A stretch of DNA of 64,000 nt from Pseudomonas putida (GTDB taxonomy: Bacteria; Pseudomonadota; Gammaproteobacteria; Pseudomonadales; Pseudomonadaceae): positions 1 to 64,000 of the forward strand of contig NZ_MKZO01000004.1 in NCBI RefSeq assembly GCF_001941965.1, written 5' to 3'. Below the pieces are notes generated by a model that was not told the DNA's origin, did no database searches, and was given only the letters and a program-made list of their open reading frames with translations. This document shows positions 17,868 to 26,296 of this stretch, piece after piece; position 1 is the stretch's first letter; each line of letters opens with the position of its first letter. The position numbers and the translations under genes are program-made.

Positions 17868-18663
17868 TTTGATGGCGGAACTCAAGGAGCTGCGCCTGCA
17901 CGGCATGGCCACGGCCTGGGCGGAGTTAACTGCACAGGGTGAGTCGAACACAGCCTCGTCCAAGTGGCTGCTCGAACACCTGCTGAAACAAGAGCACACA
18001 GATCGCGCCATGCGCTCGGTGAGCCACCAGATGAACATGGCCAAGCTGCCGATGCACCGCGATCTGGCCGGCTTCGACTTCAGCGCCTCCAGCGCCGACG
18101 CTCGCTTGATCAGCGAGCTGGCCAATCTGAGCTTTACCGACACCGCGCAGAACGTGGTGCTGATCGGCGGCCCAGGCACCGGTAAAACCCACCTGGCCAC
18201 CGCACTGGCCGTGTCCGGCATCACCCGGCATGGCAAGCGCGTGCGCTTCTACTCCACGGTCGATCTGGTCAATCTGCTGGAGCGCGAAAAACACGACGGC
18301 AAAGCCGGGCGGATCGCCCAGGCACTGCTGCGCATGGATCTGGTCATCCTCGACGAACTGGGTTATCTGCCGTTCAGCCAGGCTGGCGGTGCGTTGCTGT
18401 TTCACCTGCTGTCCAAGCTGTACGAACACACCAGCGTGGTGATCACCACCAACCTGAGCTTCGCCGAATGGTCGAGCGTGTTCGGCGACGCCAAGATGAC
18501 CACCGCCCTGCTGGATCGGCTGACCCACCACTGCCACATCGTCGAAACCGGTAACGAGTCCTATCGCCTGCAACACAGTAGCTTGGCGGCCCAGGCCAAG
18601 ATCAAATCACGGGAGCGAAAGCGTAAGGGCGGCCAGGAACCGGAGGACGATGAGCCGTTCTGA
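17860..18663 (+). CDS. istB: IstB-like ATPase of IS21 element
   Basis: A 267-residue AAA+ helper ATPase of IS21 transposition. Walker A is [11 protein letters not shown] near residue 107 and Walker [15 protein letters not shown] near 165, with sensor sequences [12 protein letters not shown] and [13 protein letters not shown]. Start ATG at 17860 overlaps the IstA tail. The frame is complete although its IstA partner is truncated, so it can serve only with a transposase from another copy. Confidence 0.9.
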   Translation: MRDLMAELKELRLHGMATAWAELTAQGESNTASSKWLLEHLLKQEHTDRAMRSVSHQMNMAKLPMHRDLAGFDFSASSADARLISELANLSFTDTAQNVVLIGGPGTGKTHLATALAVSGITRHGKRVRFYSTVDLVNLLEREKHDGKAGRIAQALLRMDLVILDELGYLPFSQAGGALLFHLLSKLYEHTSVVITTNLSFAEWSSVFGDAKMTTALLDRLTHHCHIVETGNESYRLQHSSLAAQAKIKSRERKRKGGQEPEDDEPF

Positions 18664-18845
18664 TTTCATGGTGACGACGGCCTGCTGCATGGCTGCATGT
18701 GGCAGGTCTTCAACAGCTGAACTGGGACAGCGAGGGAGTGGGGGCAACAGCAGCTGCGCTGGTAGACTTATCCACAGTTGCTGGTAACAAAATCAGCAAT
18801 CCGCCCTGGGTCAAATTTCAATCGGCAGGGTGGGTCAATTTTCCA

Positions 18846-19214
18846 TCAGCGCCAACAGTCAGGAAACTGCGGGTAGTCGCAGGCGACCGTCTCGCCGCTT
18901 TCCAGCTCCTCAGCTTCCAGCGTCTCGCCATCGGTAGCGAGCACATATTTAGCCTTGGCACGGGCCGTCGCGGGGCTGGCCTTCAGTGCCGCCAGGGTTT
19001 CGGTGACCTTGCCTGGCTCACACACAGCCAAATGGATATTGCTGGTCTGCAGTATGCCGCCCAGATCGGACTTATTGGTTGCACCCGAACGCAGGCGCTT
19101 GAGGGTGGTTTCCTTGTTACCGAAAGCCTGCAGGAAGGCATAAGGGAACTCGACCCGGTCAAACGGCTGGCTGGCCAGGTCGGTGATGGCTTGTTCGATT
19201 TCTACGGCGTTCAT
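18846..19214 (-). pseudogene. MmeI-like type IIL restriction-modification enzyme, N-terminal fragment
   Basis: The first 118 residues (MNAVEIEQAITDLASQPFDRVEF, LQAFGNKETTLKRL, NIHLAVCEP, ELESGETVACDYPQFPD) match the N-terminus of MmeI-family fused methyltransferase-endonucleases, which normally exceed 900 residues. After QFPD the frame enters the IS21 end (TGT TGG CGC TGA) and stops at once. The remaining enzyme, including methylase motifs, is absent from the window. The fragment shows that the island once carried a type IIL system, now inactivated by insertion and deletion. Confidence 0.8.
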
Positions 19215-19269
19215 ATAGGGCTGTTCCGATCACTGCTGCCAAGGCGGCACAGGGGGCCTTTAGGCCCAC

Positions 19270-19292
19270 CATCCATGCAAAGTGCATGGATG
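19270..19292. repeat. Perfect 10-bp hairpin upstream of truncated restriction gene
   Basis: CATCCATGCA and TGCATGGATG are separated by AAG. The hairpin lies 56 bp upstream of the truncated MmeI-like start, in the 270-bp gap before the next gene. It could be an operator of the lost system or a terminator. The rest of 19215-19485 shows no gene. Confidence 0.35.
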
Positions 19293-19485
19293 ATAAAGGA
19301 ACGAGCATTGGCATGTGAAAATGATCCTGTGCCCCATGGAAGCTATCAAAAACTGCTGAGGACGTGGAACGCTGCAGCCAGGACGCATCGCCAAGCCAGT
19401 CGAGTGGGCTATGCGAAGAAAACTGCTATCCCCCGCCTACACCACTCGCTGGTCTGAGTTAATGGTCGCAAAGGCGAACTAGCCA

Positions 19486-20211
19486 CTACCCTCGGCTAGT
19501 GCCGAATCCTCGCTGACGATCCCCGTAGGACTTGGTCGCTTTCTTACACAGGTAGCTGGCCCGGTGGAACAGATCCGGTAGCTCATCAACAAGAACCTTG
19601 TGTTCTGACCATGCAACCTTCCGCATACGGGGATGCCGATCTATCCGATACGTTGGATTGTCGGGGATATGTACCAGCCCGTCGACCTCATGCTTCGACA
19701 ACCGCAGTGCACTGGCCCATGACTCTTCTATCCGGCTGATCATGTTGACCCTCTCTGAGCGCAGCAGCCCCAGGGTGTAATAGGCATCGCGGTTCAACAG
19801 GATCAGCAGGTGATAATGCTGCCGGCCTGCCTGACCTATTTCTCTCGACCAGACGTACCGTACTTTGCAGCCACGCGAATAGCCACGATCAGCCACTCGT
19901 TCCTGGTGGTACTGGATCTTCTTCGTAAACGATTCGAAGAATCGGCTGATGACCTGGTTCGTATAGGCGTAGTCAGGTAGCAGGACGCCTTGAGGCAAGT
20001 GGAGGTCAACTCTGAAGGCTAAGACCCTCGGATACTCAGCTAATGCCAGGTCTATGGTGCGCTTGAGATCGGACAGGTGCTCACGAATGAAAGGCCCCTT
20101 GTCACGCATCAAGCGGAAGCCCTCAAAGGTGTCGTCGTAGTGCAGATGCAGATTGGTATTGGCTGGATGACGGAGTGGGTAGCGTTGGGCGGTGTCGGTA
20201 TCGTTGAGCAT
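19486..20211 (-). CDS. Inovirus Gp2-like / YagK-YfjJ domain protein
   Basis: A 241-residue protein of the inovirus Gp2 / YagK-YfjJ C-terminal family, found in prophage-like and integrative elements. Family marks are LAFRVDLHLPQG, KVRYVWSREIG, QHYHLLILLNRDAYY and the RASYLCKKATK C-terminal segment. The HYH pair (residues about 150-152) and basic character suggest a rolling-circle-Rep-like (HUH) fold, although a catalytic Tyr is not certain. A GAGAGG ribosome-binding site precedes the ATG. It is downstream of an alpA-like gene, a frequent combination. Function in DNA processing is inferred. Confidence 0.75.
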   Translation of the reverse strand: MLNDTDTAQRYPLRHPANTNLHLHYDDTFEGFRLMRDKGPFIREHLSDLKRTIDLALAEYPRVLAFRVDLHLPQGVLLPDYAYTNQVISRFFESFTKKIQYHQERVADRGYSRGCKVRYVWSREIGQAGRQHYHLLILLNRDAYYTLGLLRSERVNMISRIEESWASALRLSKHEVDGLVHIPDNPTYRIDRHPRMRKVAWSEHKVLVDELPDLFHRASYLCKKATKSYGDRQRGFGTSRG

Positions 20212-20797
20212 GGTTATGACCTCTCATGGTTGAGTTTCATAAGCCATGCCTGCGGAGTTTTAATTTACTGGATACATTTCCCTGCCTGATCACCCTCGAC
20301 TGGATGCTCGGTGACGAAGCTCATCCGCGATGAATGGGTAGCTGGTCTCCCGTGGTGAACTGATCGTGTTGCTTGGTGGTTGGTAGATCCCCCGGATAAT
20401 TGCCCCTTCAGATAGTGCTTCAGTGCCAGATGATTAAGCCCCTCCAGGTACATGGGATCTGGTCGGTGAAGCTTGCTACTGCACGGTTAATGAGGCAAGA
20501 ACCCTTCGGGTAGGAATAGCTAGTAAAAGCATACTACCCACACCGCAACTGACAGCTCCGGCTGGCTCGGAAAAATCCACACTGCGCACCAAGCCGCAAC
20601 GGCATTTTTTGCTGAAGACGTATTCCGGACATAAACCAGACCAAAAGCCCATGGAGACCGATGCCTAGCCAGAGTCTGCCGGATCGATGGGGAGCAACAT
20701 TGCTCCGGCTTTCTGAAGATCGCCGAGCAGCCAGAATCAGGCAGCCGGCATAAGCGCCATGACCAGCTCCGACTGGTCATGGCACAGGTGGTCAGTT
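20212..20797. other. 586-bp gap between gp2-like and alpA-like genes
   Basis: Two short minus-strand frames (20265-20453 and 20520-20780) are open but lack ribosome-binding sites and recognisable composition, so I do not call them. A TGACCAG/CTGGTCA hairpin at 20760-20779 just after alpA may terminate its transcript. Nothing else is evident. Confidence 0.4.
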
Positions 20798-21028
20798 CTA
20801 GCTAGCCATGCTCAGGTGGCCGGTGGGACGTACTGCAGTACCCTCGGCTTGGTCACGCTCCTCGATCCGAGCCAGGATCCAATCGTGCACCTCGCTATCG
20901 ACCCAGCCGACGCAGCGGTCGCCCAGCGATACCGGTTTCGGGAAGGTGCCTTCCGAGATGTACTTGTACAGGGTCGACCGAGACAGGCCGGTCGAGTCGA
21001 TGACTTCTTTCAGACGGATGATTCGCAT
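20798..21028 (-). CDS. AlpA-family DNA-binding regulator
   Basis: A 76-residue helix-turn-helix protein of the AlpA/excisionase type. The signature is IIRLKEVIDSTGLSRSTLYKYISEGTFPKPVSLG followed by VGWVDSEVHDWI. Such proteins activate excisionase or integrase genes of integrative elements. GAGGAG lies 8 nt before the ATG. Flanking gp2-like and winged-helix genes on the same strand indicate one regulatory/replication cluster of the island. Confidence 0.88.
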   Translation of the reverse strand: MRIIRLKEVIDSTGLSRSTLYKYISEGTFPKPVSLGDRCVGWVDSEVHDWILARIEERDQAEGTAVRPTGHLSMAS

Positions 21029-21085
21029 GAGCAGGCTCCTCTGTGGCTCAGAGGATTTGCGAGGGCCGTATAAAAAAACTGCCTG

Positions 21086-22447
21086 TTACCCAGCAGCTCG
21101 TGCCGGCGTGAGCAACCCTGACTTTTCGCGCAGCTCCAGCGGAATATCCACCTCCCTCAACACGCTTTTCACCACAGGATCATCGCACCCCTTGGTGACC
21201 ATCCAATGCTTGGCCAGACCTTCGTCCGAGGCTCTTTCAGTCAACAGAGCGATGCAACGGTGGCCAGTCGACACATGCGCCGGGACCAAGATGTAGCTAA
21301 CCCTGGCCAGATCAATGCTGGATACCTGCGAAAAACGTTGGACCACCTCTCTGGCCAGCTCAAGGACTTGGTGGTGGAGGAAGTCGAAAATCTCCTCGTG
21401 GTCCAGAATCGCTTTGTCCTTGGGATCAAGCATCGGCAGGCGAAAGAATGCTGCCACTTGCTCCTTCACCGTCGAGTCCACACCGCGCACCTTTCCCCAT
21501 CCGGCGGAATCAGCCTGAACCCAGTGGCGCGACAGAAAGCCCAATACGCAGTCACAAATAAAAAGCTCAAGCTGATCAAACGCATGATCTGGCGCTCGCC
21601 TGAAGAGACGAACCACGCTGCGAGGTGCCAAATATTCCCCTCGCCTTAGGAAGGAGTTGCGATCAAGTCTGACGCCAGCCAAAAACTTGTAGTCGATGTC
21701 TTGATCGGCGGCCTTCTTATGCACCACGACGGAAACAACGTCGTCAGCAGGTGAAAGCTGAAGGTGGTTCAGATTAAGCCAATAAACGCTCCTGAGCTTC
21801 TCAGCGAAAATCGGACTCGCCAACCCAGGTATGTGTCTACGAATGAATCCCAGCTCCGTAAGCCTGCGCAAGCGCTGCTTGAGAGAGGCCGCATCCATTC
21901 CCGTCAGCAAGCAGAGCTCCTTGCTACTCAGCCCCCTGGCAACCCCAAACGGATCTGCATGGCTTAGCAATATCATGAGCAGCAAACGATTCGCCAAGCT
22001 GAGCTTCCCCTGCCGCACTGGAGCAACTCGCTTCTCGTCTCGCGAGCGTGTGTTGAGCTCCTTCGCAGTCGGCGCATCGTCCTTCCAGCCAGACCAGATG
22101 GCCCTGATGCGCTCGCCACCCAAGACATGCTTGACCAAACCGGGGTGGTTCAGCGTCCTTTCCTCGACATCCCGCAGAGCCGACTGGATAGCTTTGCTCA
22201 TCTCGTAGGTACACCTTGGCCGCCCCTTCCCTTCGGGCTGAGTAACGACTCGCAGTACCCCCACATCAACCAGTTGGGCAACCGCTTTTGAAACGGCTTG
22301 CACCGGAAGCCGCAGGTCTTCAGCCAATTGCTTCTGCGAACGAGGCTTAGGCGTCACGGAGCCATAGTGCTTCCAGAATGCAATGAGCAGAAATTTAGCA
22401 TCTGGATCACCCGGCCTTAGCTTCGCATCAAGAAGCCTGGTAAGCAT
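21086..22447 (-). CDS. Winged-helix protein of integrative element, function unknown
   Basis: A 453-residue soluble protein. Its N-terminus reads like a winged helix (SQKQLAEDLRLPVQAVSKAVAQLVDVGVLRVV) and a second HTH-like unit follows near residue 200 (LSSKELCLLTGMDAASLKQRLRRLTELGFI). The start at 22447 has a GGAGG site; an earlier in-frame Met lacks one. I do not recognise the family by name. Position upstream of alpA and facing a region with five GTAACG-type repeats suggests a replication or partition regulator of the island. No Walker or Rep motif is visible, so that remains a guess. Confidence 0.65.
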   Translation of the reverse strand: MLTRLLDAKLRPGDPDAKFLLIAFWKHYGSVTPKPRSQKQLAEDLRLPVQAVSKAVAQLVDVGVLRVVTQPEGKGRPRCTYEMSKAIQSALRDVEERTLNHPGLVKHVLGGERIRAIWSGWKDDAPTAKELNTRSRDEKRVAPVRQGKLSLANRLLLMILLSHADPFGVARGLSSKELCLLTGMDAASLKQRLRRLTELGFIRRHIPGLASPIFAEKLRSVYWLNLNHLQLSPADDVVSVVVHKKAADQDIDYKFLAGVRLDRNSFLRRGEYLAPRSVVRLFRRAPDHAFDQLELFICDCVLGFLSRHWVQADSAGWGKVRGVDSTVKEQVAAFFRLPMLDPKDKAILDHEEIFDFLHHQVLELAREVVQRFSQVSSIDLARVSYILVPAHVSTGHRCIALLTERASDEGLAKHWMVTKGCDDPVVKSVLREVDIPLELREKSGLLTPARAAG

Positions 22448-22504
22448 AGAACCTCCAATTTTTAACTCGTAAATATACCCTATATACACGATATCTTAGT
22501 TACA

Positions 22505-22588
22505 GTAACGGCTCATATAACAACACGTAACGTTTTACTCACATATCAGTATCAAAGCTGATAACGGTTGCGTAACGAAACAGTAACG
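22505..22588. repeat. Iteron-like GTAACG repeats in divergent promoter region
   Basis: Exact GTAACG hexamers start at 22505, 22527, 22572 and 22583, with a variant GATAACG at 22560, all in the same orientation within an AT-rich 84-bp stretch. They separate the divergent winged-helix gene and the gene at 22653. They could be binding sites for one of those products or origin iterons. Confidence 0.5.
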
Positions 22589-22652
22589 GTATAAATCTTT
22601 CCCGAAGGATTGGCTTTGACTCATAGCCCAAATGGCCCGCCTGGAGGATGAG

Positions 22653-23330
22653 ATGTCAGAAAATGAGAAACCACTGAAGTGGCTGCGCAAGCAGGATGGT
22701 GAGTGGGAATGGGCAGCCGATTACCTCAGGCACCGGCTCGATGCCGAGTACATGAGGAGGCTCAAGGGCGATGCGTTTACCCGGTTTGCGACCTACGAGA
22801 ACGTCGTTGCTGCTATCAGGCAGATCCAAGAGGACAGGCTGGACCTGATCATAAGACTACAGGGAGCTATACGGCAGCGTCGCTACCGCTCTGACAGCAA
22901 TGGTCGAAAACCTCGGACATTCAGCCTCAGCAAACAAACCCTTACCAAGCTGAGCTCAATCGCAAAGCGACATGACACTGACGAGACCGCAGTAATCACT
23001 GCGCTTATAGAAAGAGAAGGACTGGCCGCCGAGGCCGAGAGGGATTACAAAAAGCTGCTCAAGGAATCAGTCGCGCGCGAGCAAAAGAACGCAGCCCAGA
23101 CAGTTGCGACCATGACCGCTCAACGGGACGAGGCGTTGAAATACGCCGAGCGGTATCTGAGGCTTTTAGTTCAATGGGAGCTAATGTGGCCTGACGAAAC
23201 GCCACCCACCGCAAGCGATGAGGATGTGTCGAAGCTTGTGGAGTCCAAAATGAAAGACCTAAAGGACAAGCTAGCCTACATTGCCTTCAGAGACGCAGTG
23301 ACAACTGACCGAGGGCATGACGAGCGCTAA
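22653..23330 (+). CDS. Hypothetical protein with RHH-like and coiled-coil segments
   Basis: A 225-residue charged protein. The start at 22653 is preceded by GGAGG (5 nt); an ATG 21 bp earlier lacks a site. A middle segment (FSLSKQTLTKLSSIAKRHDTDETAVITALIERE) resembles ribbon-helix-helix DNA-binding proteins and is followed by a long helical, probably coiled-coil part. I know no name for it. It is the last gene before the tandem repeats that mark the island end. Confidence 0.6.
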   Translation: MSENEKPLKWLRKQDGEWEWAADYLRHRLDAEYMRRLKGDAFTRFATYENVVAAIRQIQEDRLDLIIRLQGAIRQRRYRSDSNGRKPRTFSLSKQTLTKLSSIAKRHDTDETAVITALIEREGLAAEAERDYKKLLKESVAREQKNAAQTVATMTAQRDEALKYAERYLRLLVQWELMWPDETPPTASDEDVSKLVESKMKDLKDKLAYIAFRDAVTTDRGHDER

Positions 23331-23363
23331 TCATCTCACCTCGCACTGAAGCAGGCACGAAGC

Positions 23364-23387
23364 ACAAAACCGGGTACAAAACCGGGT
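23364..23387. repeat. Tandem 12-bp direct repeat near island end
   Basis: ACAAAACCGGGT occurs twice head to tail without spacing. The same layout (a 12-bp unit twice) occurs near the right end of the satellite at 53664-53687, so these are probably arm-type integrase sites and place the island boundary between about 23,390 and 23,480. No tRNA is detectable there. Confidence 0.45.
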
Positions 23388-23476
23388 ACATAATTTTCAG
23401 AAATTGAAACTCCCTCAGGACTGGTGGCCGCCTCAGGCCTGACTTAGTGGATAACGTCTGATTCCGCGCTGAAACA

Positions 23477-23513
23477 AAAAGCCCCCTGTGAGCCTTGGCT
23501 CCAGGGGGCTTTT
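23477..23513. terminator. Bidirectional terminator
   Basis: AAAAGCCCCCTG (23477-23488) pairs with CAGGGGGCTTTT (23502-23513), with an inner AGCC/GGCT stem. A-run and T-run flanks make it active in both directions. It lies just after the GST stop. Confidence 0.85.
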
Positions 23514-23518
23514 CGTTT

Positions 23519-24151
23519 TCAGGCCTGCAGTTCCCGGCCTGGCATCAGCGCGTAGGGTGATTTCCAGCCCGGCAGGTCGCGGATCCGGTCTTTCCACGCC
23601 TCGATATGACGGTACGCGGCGAGGTCCATGCCGGTGTCTTCCGGCATGAAGACGTAGCCAGCCAGGGAGAAGTCGGCGATGGTCAGGCGTTCACCGAGCA
23701 TGAACGGGCGTGTGGCCAGGTGCCCATCGACGATCTCGTAGGCCGCTTTCGCGCGCTCGCGCAGGAAGGTGGTAACCGGCGTCTCGCCGCTGTGCTTCAG
23801 CCCGTACATGAAACGCAGGGTGGCGTAGTAGGAGGTGAACTTGTGGTTGTCGAAGAGCATCCAGCGCCAGATCTCGCGGCGCTCCTCTTCGTTGCGCGGT
23901 CCGAACTGACCGCTGTGCCCGGCCAGGTACTCGAGGATCAGGGCTGATTGGGTCAGCGTCTGCCCGGCATGTTCCAGCACTGGCACCTCGCCCTGCTCGT
24001 TGACCTCGCCGCGCCAATCGGCCTGGCGCGTCTGCCCATGAAAGAAATCGACGAACACCGGCTCCCAGTCCAGACCACTCAGCTCGAGCATCAGCGCAGC
24101 CTTGTAGGCGTTCCCGGACTCGGCAAAACAATGCAACTTGAACTCTGACAT
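23519..24151 (-). CDS. Glutathione S-transferase
   Basis: A 210-residue GST. The thioredoxin-like N-terminal domain reads FKLHCFAESGNAYKAALMLELSGLDWEPV with the GEVPVLEHAGQTLTQSALILEYL segment that binds glutathione. The all-alpha C-terminal domain contains FMLGERLTIADFSLAGY with the conserved N-cap Asp. The start at 24151 begins directly at the first beta strand; an upstream extension is not conserved-looking. The product conjugates glutathione to electrophiles in the cytoplasm; substrate unknown. It is the first backbone gene right of the island. Confidence 0.88.
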   Translation of the reverse strand: MSEFKLHCFAESGNAYKAALMLELSGLDWEPVFVDFFHGQTRQADWRGEVNEQGEVPVLEHAGQTLTQSALILEYLAGHSGQFGPRNEEERREIWRWMLFDNHKFTSYYATLRFMYGLKHSGETPVTTFLRERAKAAYEIVDGHLATRPFMLGERLTIADFSLAGYVFMPEDTGMDLAAYRHIEAWKDRIRDLPGWKSPYALMPGRELQA

Positions 24152-24257
24152 GACGCTCCTTCCTTGCCCTGTAAGACCGAGGCGGTCAGTTCCTGCACTG
24201 ACCGCGTACGGAGCAAAGCATTTCTGCACGGGAAGGGTCAATTGCCAGTGCCAGCAC

Positions 24258-25601
24258 TTACTCGGTTCGCAGGTCCACCGCCAGATCCCGCGCCGCCTTG
24301 GTCGCCAGCACGCTCATCAGCTTGCCCATCTCGTCCTGGCGTCCGGCACCGCCCTCCGTGGCCCCCATCATGACCGAAGGTACCGGTGCCTGGGCGGCGG
24401 CGGCTGCCCAGGCCCGATTGATCTGCACCAGCGCATCGAGCTTCGCCTGCAACGCACCGTCCGCCTTGATCGCCGCCTCCCGCGCATAGGCTTCGGCGTC
24501 GGCAGTGATCTTGGTCGCCTCACCGGTGACCCGGGCCTTGTCCCGCAGCAGTTCGGCGGTCTTCTTCTCGATCTCGGCGCGGCGCTGCTCACGTTCGGCA
24601 TTGATCAGGGTGAGCTGTTTCTCGGTCTCGGCCTGGGTGGTGCGCTCGATCTGCTGGCGCAGGCTTTCCTGGCGCTTGGCTTCGACATCCTTGGCACCAC
24701 GGGCGGAGACCAGTTGCTTCTCCTCCTCTTCCTTCAGGCGGTTCTGCCGGGCCACGGCCAGTTCGGCCAGGGCCTGCTGCACGCGAACCATGCGCTCCTG
24801 GTACTGCGGGTTGGGGTCGATATGGGTGACCCGGGCATCGACCACGTCCACGCCAAACAGGCGGAACTGCTGTTGCTTGCGGATTTCCACGCCGTGCTCG
24901 TCACGCAGCTTCTCGATGACGAAGCGTGTGGAAATGCTGTCGCCGTATTGCCCCTGCTCGGTGCCGGCCTGGAGGATCGCCGTCTGCGCAGGCTGATGCT
25001 CACGCTGGACGCGTACCTCCTTGCGCTTGGTCAGGTACAGCCCGTCACGGAGCTGGTTCTCGAACTCGGCGCCGAACTGGTTGCGGTCGCCGGCGTAGTA
25101 GTCATCGGCGCTCATCAGCGAGGCGGTGGCCTGCAGGGTTTCCTTGACCGCCGGGAGCAAGGCGCGCTGAAGGAAGTTTTCCGGGGTGCGGTACTCATGG
25201 GCGATGGTCAGGAAGGCTTCGCCGGTCGGCATGCGGAACTGGGTGCTGAACTCGGCCTTGGCGTCGACGTTACCGAGGAACACGATCGGCAGGGTGCCGA
25301 CCGTCACGGTCGGGTTGCCGCTGGCATGGGTATCGCCCTGCAACGCCGATTGAACGCCGATGGTGCGTTTCCATACGGTGGTGCGCCCGAACCACTGGGT
25401 GGCGTAGCCGACGTCCTCGACCACTTTCTCCTCGCCGAAGATCGTGCGCACATGAGCCATCTGGCCGGCTTCGTTGTAGAAGAACACCTGGTTGAACAGC
25501 GCGGCGCAGGCACCGATGGCGATCAGGGGAATGGCGACCAGGGCGACGGTCTTGCGGCTGACGCGGGGTAGATCGACGTTTGGCAGTGAGAGATTGGACA
25601 T
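24258..25601 (-). CDS. SPFH/Band 7 (prohibitin-like) membrane protein
   Basis: A 447-residue protein with one N-terminal membrane helix (VALVAIPLIAIGACAALF). An SPFH domain follows (FYNEAGQMAHVRTIFGEEKVV to about residue 290), then a long Ala/Glu-rich coiled coil (residues 270-400). Proteins of this family form large membrane-bound assemblies. The start at 25601 is followed by a plausible cytoplasmic leader. It is single-gene, downstream of a large REP-containing spacer. No protease partner (NfeD/HflC-like) is adjacent. Confidence 0.82.
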   Translation of the reverse strand: MSNLSLPNVDLPRVSRKTVALVAIPLIAIGACAALFNQVFFYNEAGQMAHVRTIFGEEKVVEDVGYATQWFGRTTVWKRTIGVQSALQGDTHASGNPTVTVGTLPIVFLGNVDAKAEFSTQFRMPTGEAFLTIAHEYRTPENFLQRALLPAVKETLQATASLMSADDYYAGDRNQFGAEFENQLRDGLYLTKRKEVRVQREHQPAQTAILQAGTEQGQYGDSISTRFVIEKLRDEHGVEIRKQQQFRLFGVDVVDARVTHIDPNPQYQERMVRVQQALAELAVARQNRLKEEEEKQLVSARGAKDVEAKRQESLRQQIERTTQAETEKQLTLINAEREQRRAEIEKKTAELLRDKARVTGEATKITADAEAYAREAAIKADGALQAKLDALVQINRAWAAAAAQAPVPSVMMGATEGGAGRQDEMGKLMSVLATKAARDLAVDLRTE

Positions 25602-25828
25602 GGACGTCTCCTTGAATGAGGGACGTGCATGCTCTGTGGGGGGCATTTCCCCGGCAATGAGGGGATTCCTTTTTGGCTGTGGGAAGTGTCTGACTTGCCT
25701 CGTTTTATTTCTCTGACGCCTGCAGCTCAGTTTCGCGACGCAGTGCGTCGCGAATTCAAGTCACCGCGAGGACATAAGCATCTAAACATCTCTCATTCTG
25801 CCTCAGATGCTGGGCTTGCGCTGGATTT

Positions 25829-26004
25829 GTAGGAGCGTGGCTTGCCCGCGAAGGGTCGCAAAGCGGCCCCAAAACCTGCCACGCCGAATATCTGGGCACT
25901 GAGGCCAAGCAGGCGCTGAATCCAGAAGGGCTTTCCCCACCTAGCTCGTGCGGGATGGTTTTGGGGCCGCTCTGCGACCCTTCGCGGGCGAGCCACGCTC
26001 CTAC
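25829..26004. repeat. Inverted REP pair (GTAGGAGCG type)
   Basis: A 42-bp element at 25829-25870 is repeated in inverted orientation at 25963-26004 with few mismatches, 92 bp apart. The core GGAGCGTGGCTTGCCCGCGAA is typical of Pseudomonas REP families, which are mobilised by RAYT transposases; no RAYT gene is adjacent. Confidence 0.75.
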
Positions 26005-26190
26005 CTGAACCGCGTCGCCCGAAGATCTGCGCGTCGACGCGAGATGTGTAGACACCCATGCCGCGAGGGACTGCTAAATGGTCCCAACACCATCCCGCAC
26101 GAGCAGGACCCACACGAAAATTTGGGATTTGGTACGCAGTGCGTTCCACATTCAAGACTCGAATCACTGACAATCAAAATGCCGAACTCA

Positions 26191-26272
26191 GACCCTGTGG
26201 GAGCTGGCTTGCCAGCGATTGCAATAGTGAATTCACTACAGCTATCGCTGGCAAGCCAGCTCCCACAGGGTC
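26191..26272. repeat. Inverted REP pair (GTGGGAGCTGGCTTGCC type)
   Basis: A 29-bp unit at 26191-26219 has a perfect inverted copy at 26244-26272. The same unit recurs at 30152-30230 and 57872-57949, so this is a dispersed REP doublet. Confidence 0.8.
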
Positions 26273-26296
26273 CGCATTCAGCCGTAGGCTTTCTTC

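Larger units (their letters stand above)
17577..18857 (+). mobile_element. IS21-family relic, right end intact
   Basis: The relic contains the IstA tail, a complete istB and the right IS terminus. The terminus reads TGTTGGCGCTGATGG inward from 18857 and carries two imperfect 20-bp repeats (18807-18826 and 18831-18850), as expected for IS21 multiple transposase sites. The left end is absent, so it cannot move alone. Its right end cuts precisely into a restriction-modification gene. Confidence 0.75.
25602..26296. other. 695-bp spacer with two REP pairs
   Basis: No gene is supported here. The stretch separates two minus-strand genes (the SPFH gene and the LysR gene downstream) and contains two inverted REP pairs described separately. 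The remaining sequence includes GC-rich, non-coding filler. Confidence 0.6.

Noticed and set aside
20265-20780. Two short minus-strand frames between gp2-like and alpA-like genes
   Set aside because: They have no ribosome-binding site, uneven composition and no recognisable domain.
23391-23476. tRNA or tmRNA gene at the island boundary
   Set aside because: No cloverleaf, T-loop GTTCRA or CCA end could be formed in this stretch.
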